NCBI GenBank assembly: GCA_023433405.1
Contig: JAEZCT010000056.1
Span: 1 to 14,304 of the forward strand
Length of the DNA stretch: 14,304 bases
From: Bacillota bacterium
Lineage (GTDB): Bacteria; Bacillota; Clostridia; Oscillospirales; Ruminococcaceae
Direction: 5' to 3'
This document shows positions 5,343 to 11,500 of this stretch, piece after piece. Both the position numbers and the translations under genes were made by a program. The notes under the pieces are model-generated. The model did not search any database, was not told where the DNA came from, and saw only the letters and a program-made list of their open reading frames with translations. The first letter of the stretch is position 1, and each line of letters starts with the position of its first letter.

Positions 5343-5933
5343 CTACCCCGCCCGTTCCCTCACTAGCTCCGTTGGCACACGAAATAACGCCTCATTGACA
5401 AACGAAACCTGCAATAACCAATCATTGATTTCTTCTTTTCGCAGGATCACCGGCATCCGATCGTGAATGTCGCGCATGGAGCCGTTGGCCACCGTGGTCA
5501 AGATCGCGAAGCGCGGCAGTTGTTCATCCGGCACAGGATTAAAAAGCCCCGCCATGTACAGCATGGGTGTATAAGGCAAGTTGAAAAGGTACTTTTCCTT
5601 CTTTTTCGCCGGTTCATGCGTCCACTCAAAAAAGCCCGTCGAGGGAATCACGCAACGTCTTTCTAAAAGCGCGCCTTTAAAGGTGCGCTTTTCTTGTGCC
5701 GTCTCGGCCCGCGCGTTGATGATGACGCCGCTGCCCTTATACTGCGGCAGCCCCCAACTCATTAACTCCGCGCCGTAGCCGCCTTCGGTAGCCACGAACA
5801 CCGGCGCGCGATTTGTCGGGAATATTTCACCGGTGGGCATGTTCCTTTCGCCATACTTCCGATCGATCTCCCGCGCGATGTCGCGCACGTCCTCAACCTC
5901 TTTTTCACTGAGCATTACATAGCGGCCGCACAT
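5343..5933 (-). CDS. SOS response-associated peptidase (SRAP; YedK/HMCES family)
   Basis: A 196-aa SRAP protein, which crosslinks to abasic sites in single-stranded DNA and shields them. Catalytic features are in place: Cys2 right after the start Met (MCGRYV), Asn73 in NARAET, Glu103 in STGFFEW and His157 in DIHDRMPVIL. The frame extends 8 codons upstream, but ATG 5933 is the true start because the mechanism needs Cys2 as the mature N-terminus, and GGAGGG at 5943-5948 fits it. Length is normal for compact bacterial members. It is the last gene of the SOS operon, 2 bases after the 78-aa gene's stop, and its stop codon meets the broken DUF3800 gene. Confidence 0.93.
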   Translation of the reverse strand: MCGRYVMLSEKEVEDVRDIAREIDRKYGERNMPTGEIFPTNRAPVFVATEGGYGAELMSWGLPQYKGSGVIINARAETAQEKRTFKGALLERRCVIPSTGFFEWTHEPAKKKEKYLFNLPYTPMLYMAGLFNPVPDEQLPRFAILTTVANGSMRDIHDRMPVILRKEEINDWLLQVSFVNEALFRVPTELVRERAG

Positions 5934-5935
5934 AG

Positions 5936-6172
5936 CTATTTTCCCTCCACAAACCACTTGTCCTCTTCAAGGAATAAGTATCGCTCTTTTCCGGCAATTC
6001 GGCAAGTGTAGCGAATACCAGTTCCACCCGCTTTGAGCGATGCGGCCCTGCGCACGTCCAGTACCCGGTCGACATAGTACAGCGCGCCATCCTCCCACTT
6101 GAGGTACATCGGCACAATATTGCCGTTTATGTCAAACATCGCCGCGACGTCCACATACACCTTTCTGCTCAT
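5936..6172 (-). CDS. Small hypothetical protein of the SOS operon, 78 aa
   Basis: Lies between dinB (15-base gap) and the SRAP gene (2-base gap), so it is co-transcribed with both. ATG 6172 has TAGGAT and GGGAG upstream. The protein is basic to neutral, with no signal or membrane segment. Its pattern suggests a small beta-rich fold: YVDVAAMFDINGNIVP, then WEDGALYYVDRVLDVRRAAS, GIRYTCRI and a final YLFLEEDKWFVE. I recall similar short proteins beside Y-family polymerases in other Firmicutes, but no function is known to me. The context points to DNA-damage tolerance, perhaps a polymerase or clamp accessory; this is inference. Confidence 0.8.
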   Translation of the reverse strand: MSRKVYVDVAAMFDINGNIVPMYLKWEDGALYYVDRVLDVRRAASLKAGGTGIRYTCRIAGKERYLFLEEDKWFVEGK

Positions 6173-6187
6173 TGTATCCTACTCCCA

Positions 6188-7426
6188 TTAAAAATATCCC
6201 AAGGGGTGTATCACATGGTCGTCTTTAGGGTTAAACCCAGATAACATAGGATCGGTCAGCATCACGCCGCGCTGGACGGCATAGGCCCCAAACCGTCTGC
6301 GCAGGGTGTCTACCGTCTGCTCCAGCTGCTTTTGCTCCTCGCGACGGTTTTCATCCTCAAACAACATAAGCTGGAGGTTATCGTTGCTTACCAAATCCGT
6401 GCCGCGTACCCCGATGCTGCGGATGGGATTCATCCATCGGTAACTTGCTTTGAAAAGCTCCATCGCCTTTGCCGCAATCTCTCGGGCAAGATCGGTGGGG
6501 TTTGATATTTTGCACTGCTTTTGATACCAATTGAGTTGATTGTCCCTAACATGAATGGCCACCGTGCGGCAGCGCATCCCCTGCTCCCGCAGCCGCGCCG
6601 CGACGCTCTCGCTGAGGACGAAGATGATGATCTTGACATCCTCCTCGGTGAGCAGATCGCGGGGCGTGGTGGTACTGTTCCCAATGGATTTAATCGGGGA
6701 CTCATAATTAAATTCCGACACCGGCGACGCATCCCAGCCATTAGCGAAAACGCGCAGTACCGCACCCATCTTACCAAACCGGCCAACCAGCTTATCCTCT
6801 GACGTTTGCGCCAGATCTCCAATGGTATAGATACAGCGGTCGCGCAACTTACGCTGTGTGGCAGGGCCGACATACAGGAGATCACCCACAGGCAGCGGCC
6901 ATACCTTGTCTTTAAAGTTATCTCTAGTGATCACCGTAACTGCATCAGGTTTTCGCATGTCGCTGCCTAATTTAGCAAATATCTTATTCCAGCTTACGCC
7001 CACAGAAATAGTGACGCCCAGTTCCTCCCTAACCCGATTGCGGAGATTTTCGGCAATTTCCGGGCCAGACCCGTGCTGCTCCACGCTGCCGGTGACGTCA
7101 ATCCATGCCTCGTCGAGGCCGAACGGCTCCACCCGGCAGGAATAGTCCTGATAAATTGCGCGGGTGAGCCGAGAATACCGAAGATACAGCGGATAGTTCG
7201 GCGGTACCACCACCAGCTTGGGACACTTCTGGCGCGCCTGCCAAAGCGTCTCGCCGGTTTTAATCTCATATTTCTTGGCGATATAGTTTTTGGCGAGCAC
7301 GATGCCGTGGCGCGCCTCCTCATCCCCACCGACCACGACCGGCTTGTCACGTATTTCTGGCCGGTGCAGGCACTCGATAGAGGCATAGCAGTTGTTGATA
7401 TCGGCATGCAGTATGGTTCGTTCCAC
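6188..7426 (-). CDS. dinB: Y-family DNA polymerase IV (DinB/UmuC family)
   Basis: A 412-aa translesion polymerase. Visible: LHADINNCYASIE at 6-18 with metal ligand Asp9 and steric-gate Tyr14, FGLDEAWIDVT at 102-112 with catalytic Asp105 and Glu106, SVGVSWNKIFAKLGSDMRKPDA in the palm, helix-hairpin-helix-like LLYVGPATQRKLRDRCIYTIGDL, a little-finger region, and a sliding-clamp motif QLMLF at 352-356. The frame is open to ATG 7504, but that ATG lies at the predicted transcription start inside the LexA box, with no ribosome binding site. GTG 7426 is preceded by GGTGAG and begins right where homology starts, so I chose it. First gene of the operon with the 78-aa and SRAP genes; damage-induced expression is expected. 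Confidence 0.93.
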   Translation of the reverse strand: MERTILHADINNCYASIECLHRPEIRDKPVVVGGDEEARHGIVLAKNYIAKKYEIKTGETLWQARQKCPKLVVVPPNYPLYLRYSRLTRAIYQDYSCRVEPFGLDEAWIDVTGSVEQHGSGPEIAENLRNRVREELGVTISVGVSWNKIFAKLGSDMRKPDAVTVITRDNFKDKVWPLPVGDLLYVGPATQRKLRDRCIYTIGDLAQTSEDKLVGRFGKMGAVLRVFANGWDASPVSEFNYESPIKSIGNSTTTPRDLLTEEDVKIIIFVLSESVAARLREQGMRCRTVAIHVRDNQLNWYQKQCKISNPTDLAREIAAKAMELFKASYRWMNPIRSIGVRGTDLVSNDNLQLMLFEDENRREEQKQLEQTVDTLRRRFGAYAVQRGVMLTDPMLSGFNPKDDHVIHPLGYF

Positions 7427-7498
7427 TTTCTCACCGCCAAGCAAAAAAAATTGTTCGTCTGTTTCCACGTTGTTTTGATTATATGCCGTAAATATCAA

Positions 7499-7510
7499 GA
7501 ACATACGTTT
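7499..7510 (-). promoter_or_regulatory. LexA (DinR)-type SOS box
   Basis: Plus strand GAACATACGTTT fits the Gram-positive SOS consensus GAAC-N4-GTTY in all fixed positions. It lies directly next to the -10 (7513-7518) and over the predicted start site of the dinB operon, where bound repressor would block transcription. The match is to the half-sites only; binding has not been shown. Confidence 0.8.
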
Positions 7511-7512
7511 AT

Positions 7513-7540
7513 ATTATATGCTCGTGCACCGAGAAGTCAA
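7513..7540 (-). promoter_or_regulatory. Promoter of the dinB operon
   Basis: Minus strand: TTGACT (7540-7535), a 16-base spacer and a perfect TATAAT (7518-7513). The start is expected near 7505, inside the SOS box, leaving a leader of about 80 bases before GTG 7426. Confidence 0.75.
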
Positions 7541-7564
7541 CACGAAGATTTTGACAACTTGCGA

Positions 7565-7605
7565 CGGAAAGGGAAAAGACCCCACATCGATGTGGAACCT
7601 TTCCG
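7565..7605. other. Palindromic hairpin between divergent promoters
   Basis: A perfect 14-bp palindrome, CCACATCGATGTGG (7582-7595), is enclosed by CGGAAAGG (7565-7572) and CCTTTCCG (7598-7605). It lies between the dinB promoter and the -10 of the membrane protein gene. It could be an operator for a dimeric regulator or the terminator-like end of an old transcript; no T tract follows. Confidence 0.5.
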
Positions 7606-7612
7606 ATTATCC

Positions 7613-7621
7613 TGCTATAAT
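7613..7621 (+). promoter_or_regulatory. Extended -10 promoter of the membrane protein gene
   Basis: TGCTATAAT (7613-7621) is a perfect extended -10. The -35 region 17 bases upstream (TGGAAC) is poor and overlaps the palindrome at 7582-7605, so an activator or repressor bound there could control it. The start is expected near 7628, about 22 bases before ATG 7651. Confidence 0.5.
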
Positions 7622-7650
7622 TATTAAAAACATACAAATTAGGTTAAATT

Positions 7651-8154
7651 ATGAGCATTATTGACAGCAGAAAGCTCTATAACAATGAGATGAAGGCCTA
7701 CAAGGGCGCTGATGAATTACAGGCGATTCATGAAACAAAGAAGAAGCTTGATGAGTATTATAGCGGCCATGTTGCAAGCTCAGAGTTATTTAAAAAACAT
7801 AAGAATTTAGTTTTTATAGAAACACAGCAGTACAGCACTGCATTTACTTATATCGGTGGCTTAATATCCGGTGTAATAGCAAGTGTGTTTACGACATTCT
7901 ATGCCTTGCCACCTCAATTGACTATCTGTGAAAAAATAATAACAATATTGGTTGACTTTTCATTTCAGCTGTTACTGATAGTAGCAGGCTTTATATTAAC
8001 TATCGCAGCAGCGAGAAAAATCTTTGCAGACATCTTTGCTCTGTATATAGTGCCATACGAGAAGCTACTTATCGAAAAAAAGATGTTTACAGATTACGGT
8101 ATTGATCTTAGCAACGGTAAAAGGGTAAAGGTGATCCCCGAAAAGATATTTTAG
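7651..8154 (+). CDS. Small membrane protein with two transmembrane helices, unknown function
   Basis: A 167-aa protein with no recognised domain. The soluble, charged N-terminus (1-60, rich in Lys and Glu, probably helical) is followed by a hydrophobic stretch at about 63-86 (FTYIGGLISGVIASVFTTFY) and a second at about 97-120 (IITILVDFSFQLLLIVAGFI), possibly continuing to 134. A charged C-terminal tail of about 30 residues ends KRVKVIPEKIF. Two helices with both ends on the same, probably cytoplasmic, side is the simplest topology. ATG 7651 has only a weak TAGG upstream. It is transcribed away from the dinB operon and its stop overlaps the ligase relic on the other strand. It could be an effector-like membrane protein, but no partner gene supports this. 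Confidence 0.75.
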   Translation: MSIIDSRKLYNNEMKAYKGADELQAIHETKKKLDEYYSGHVASSELFKKHKNLVFIETQQYSTAFTYIGGLISGVIASVFTTFYALPPQLTICEKIITILVDFSFQLLLIVAGFILTIAAARKIFADIFALYIVPYEKLLIEKKMFTDYGIDLSNGKRVKVIPEKIF

Positions 8155-8425
8155 CGTACGATACAATCCTCCGGGTCTTTATCATCCCTCAGCCCCTTAA
8201 GCACCGGCTGATGCAACCCGCCGCCCTGGGTGAGTGTTATGTACTTGACGGTGCAGACAAGCTTCGAACGGAGCCAAACCGTCTCGTCCAATTCAGCGGG
8301 GAACAGAGGAGAGAAAAGCCGCTCTGCCCGATGGATGCGCTCTAACTCTTGCTGGATACGCCGAGCGTCACATACCCCCGGTTGATCAGGTCACCGTTTG
8401 CACCATTAGTTAAGCGCCGTGCTTT
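8151..8425 (-). pseudogene. ATP-dependent DNA ligase, C-terminal remnant
   Basis: Read leftward, one frame (about 8425-8346) gives NGANGDLINRGYVTLGVS and then stops at TAG. A second frame (about 8370-8151) gives RRIQQELERIHRAERLFSP, later LVCTVKYITLTQGGGLHQPV and LKGLRDDKDPEDCI, ending in TAA. These match the OB-fold end of ATP-dependent (LigD-like) DNA ligases, where V-C-x-V-x-Y and F/L-K-G-L-R-x-D are typical. At least one frameshift or small deletion near 8345-8370 and loss of the whole nucleotidyltransferase domain make it non-functional. It may once have joined the dinB/SRAP repair genes. Confidence 0.7.
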
Positions 8426-8457
8426 ATTTTACAATCTATCCTATTACAAACAATTAA

Positions 8458-8486
8458 TTGACAATATATAATATGTTTTGTATTAT
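8458..8486 (+). promoter_or_regulatory. Promoter of the RHS gene
   Basis: Perfect TTGACA (8458-8463), a 17-base spacer and TATTAT (8481-8486) in a very AT-rich stretch. Transcription should start near 8493, about 35 bases before ATG 8529. The stretch from 8426 to 8457 shows nothing else. Confidence 0.8.
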
Positions 8487-8528
8487 AACAATAATTTTAT
8501 AAATATTGTCATGTTAGGAGCTAATTAT

Positions 8529-11500
8529 ATGAATTATCGGACATCTCTGGCCCGCAAAGTTATATCTTTCGTTTTGATAATAATCATGTTTTTAACGGAA
8601 ATGCCTACACGGATATATGCTGAAATTTATATGGATTCCAATTCAACAGCGGAAGAAGAGACATTAGAGGAATCGTCCGGTACTCCCATGGAAATTATGT
8701 CAGAGGAAGAACCTAGGATAACAATTATCGACGAAATCGATACATTACGCGATGAGACTACCAAGCACTTTTACATGAGTGACGGAAGTATCACCGCTGC
8801 CGTATATAATAATCAAATTCACTACGAAAATGAAAACGGTGAATATATTGAAATAGACAATAGCTTAATTTCCCAGCAATCAAGCAACGGAGATATTATC
8901 TATACCAATGCCGCAAACAGTTATAAAGTTGTTCTTTCACAACAGGCAAATAGCCCAAAAATGCTGGAATATACCGAGGGTGATAATGTAATTAGTTGGA
9001 GTTTAATTGGCTTGAATTCAGACATTGCGTCAAACGTTCAAGCCAATATAACGACAGAAGTGGAAACCGGTGAAGGCGATTTTGCAATAACTCAAAAAAC
9101 ATCAACCTTGCAGTATAATAATATCATTGATGGTGTTAGCCTGCAGTATATCCCAGAAAGCGACGGCATTAAAGAAAATATTGTTTTATCAAAAGTTATT
9201 GATGAGTATAAACTTATCTTTGAGCTAAAACTGCAGGGTGTAGGAGCACGCTTAACTGAAGATAATACGATTGAGCTTTTTGATTTGTATTCCACTGAAA
9301 ATGTTATATATACGATGCCGGCTCCATATATGTTTGATCTGACCGGTAAGGAAAGCAATCAAGTGTTTTATCAATTGATGGATGTACTTCCCGAAGAGTT
9401 GGATTTATTAAATAAAGAGACTAATGAGGAAAGTGAAGCTGGTGTGGATTTAGAGGCCCAAGAATCCGAAAGTGGTGATACAGAAACGATAGAGAGTTCT
9501 GTGGAACTCAATTCAGCTAGTTCTTCCTCCGAAGATACAGCAAGTGAAGAAAGCGCACCCCCTCTTTCGCAAGCAGAGAACACCTATTATCTTATAATCC
9601 AAGCGGATTCGGAATGGATCAATGCTTCCGAAAGAGCTTTTCCTGTTGTTATTGATCCTGTTCTTAAGAAATACAGGACTAAAAAGGATTATTCATATCT
9701 TGGGCAGTTTCAGACCATTAGTAAGGATCGAGTCGACCAAACCGGTAATGATTTATTGGTTGGAATAAAAAACAACTACGAATACCGTAGTTATATGCAA
9801 TTTGATTTACCCAAAATGCAGCCGGGTGACCAGATTAGTGATGCAAAGCTAACATTGACCGCTACTAAAAAAGGGGGCATACATGATATATATGCATATG
9901 CTCCTCTTTCAAAATGGGATGAAAGCAGGATTACGTGGGCAAACCAGCCTTTCTATGAGGACACATATACAGATCAACGCGTGGTGGATTTTGCCGCTGC
10001 GAAAGATGGCACTATCAGTTTTAGTATTACAAAGCCCATCCGTAAGTGGTATGACGCACCGGAAACAAATAACGGGCTATGTTTTCTTATAAAAATAAAG
10101 ACCAATGATACCTATTCAACATTGCAACCCATTAAAAGCACCTCGACCCCTTTCTTACAAATCATCTATCGAAGTATAACAGGACTGGAATCTTACTGGA
10201 GTACACATACCGCAAGTGCCGGAGATGCGGGAACAGGGGCTGTAAATGATTACAGCGGTCTGCTCACCTTTATATATCAAGATATGACTACCGCAGGAAA
10301 TCGTATGCCAATGAGCATAGAGCATATATATAATTCGAAGAGTACGGTGCTCAACAACCAATGGGGAAATAATTGGAATATTAACTATGCACAGACACTG
10401 AGGATTCCCATCAACGAGGCAGATCTTGCAATATACCCTTATGTTTATACAGACGCCGACGGAACACGGCATTATTTAAAAAAGAGCGACGTAGAATATT
10501 TTGAAAATGGAGAATTGGTTACCCAATATCAATATGATAAAGCTTATCCCGCAGCAAAAGATGAAGATGGGCTGGGTCTATTTGTCGTGCCGGTTACCGA
10601 TGCAACATTAAAAAAAAGTTATCCGATTAAGATTGTGAATAAAAGTGGCAGTATAAACTTGTATTTTGATCACGCCGGCCGCTTAGGCATGATTATTGAT
10701 TCGAACCAAAAGGAGAATGCATCAAACTCAAGCAAAAAAGAGCGGAATAGAATCCAGCTCACTTATGAAAATATCCCTGGGGCAGTCATGGATTTCTCGA
10801 ATCTTGAATCCATTATTCAAGAAGTTGATTTACTGCTTTCTAATGTAAATAAGACTGATTTCTTAGCACAAGCTCAAACAGTATTGCATAGCATTAATAC
10901 TTTTAGTTTGGAAAGTCCTTACTTACGCATTAAGTATAAAGCAGCAAGCAATATTCAGGCCGCACAAACAGCCTTGGAATATCTGATTGATAACTCTGAA
11001 AAGAATGTAACAACTAGGAAAACATATGTTACCAAGGCTCAGACTGCAGTAAATGAGGTTTTGGCTTCAACCGCTGGCCTAAATTTATTGCTTCCCCAGC
11101 GTCTTTATAGTATTCAGGATGCCGTAAACAATATATCGTATTTGGAATATAATCAAAACGGCAAGGTAATCAGTATCACGGATCCCACGGAAAGCAACAG
11201 CAAAGTTCATTATATTTACGATGAAGATGAACGGCTGACTGCGATTAATGATGCCAAAGGCCGCACCGTTAGATATTCATATAACGAAGACGACCTGTTG
11301 ACTTCAGGACAGGATTCTGACGGATATCGCTTGGAATATACCTATTCAGAGGGACGCGTTACGGAAGTAAGTGAATATAAAGGCTCACAGCAGGGACAAG
11401 CATATACTATTGATTACGGTGACGACGCCACCACAACTTACCGCTTTAGCGGTAACGATGATATTCTCGGTACAACGGACGATCTTCTCAACGTGTACAC

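Noticed and set aside
7073..7627. 184-codon plus-strand frame opposite dinB
   Set aside because: It lies antisense to a conserved polymerase gene and has no motif or start signal; it is a shadow frame.
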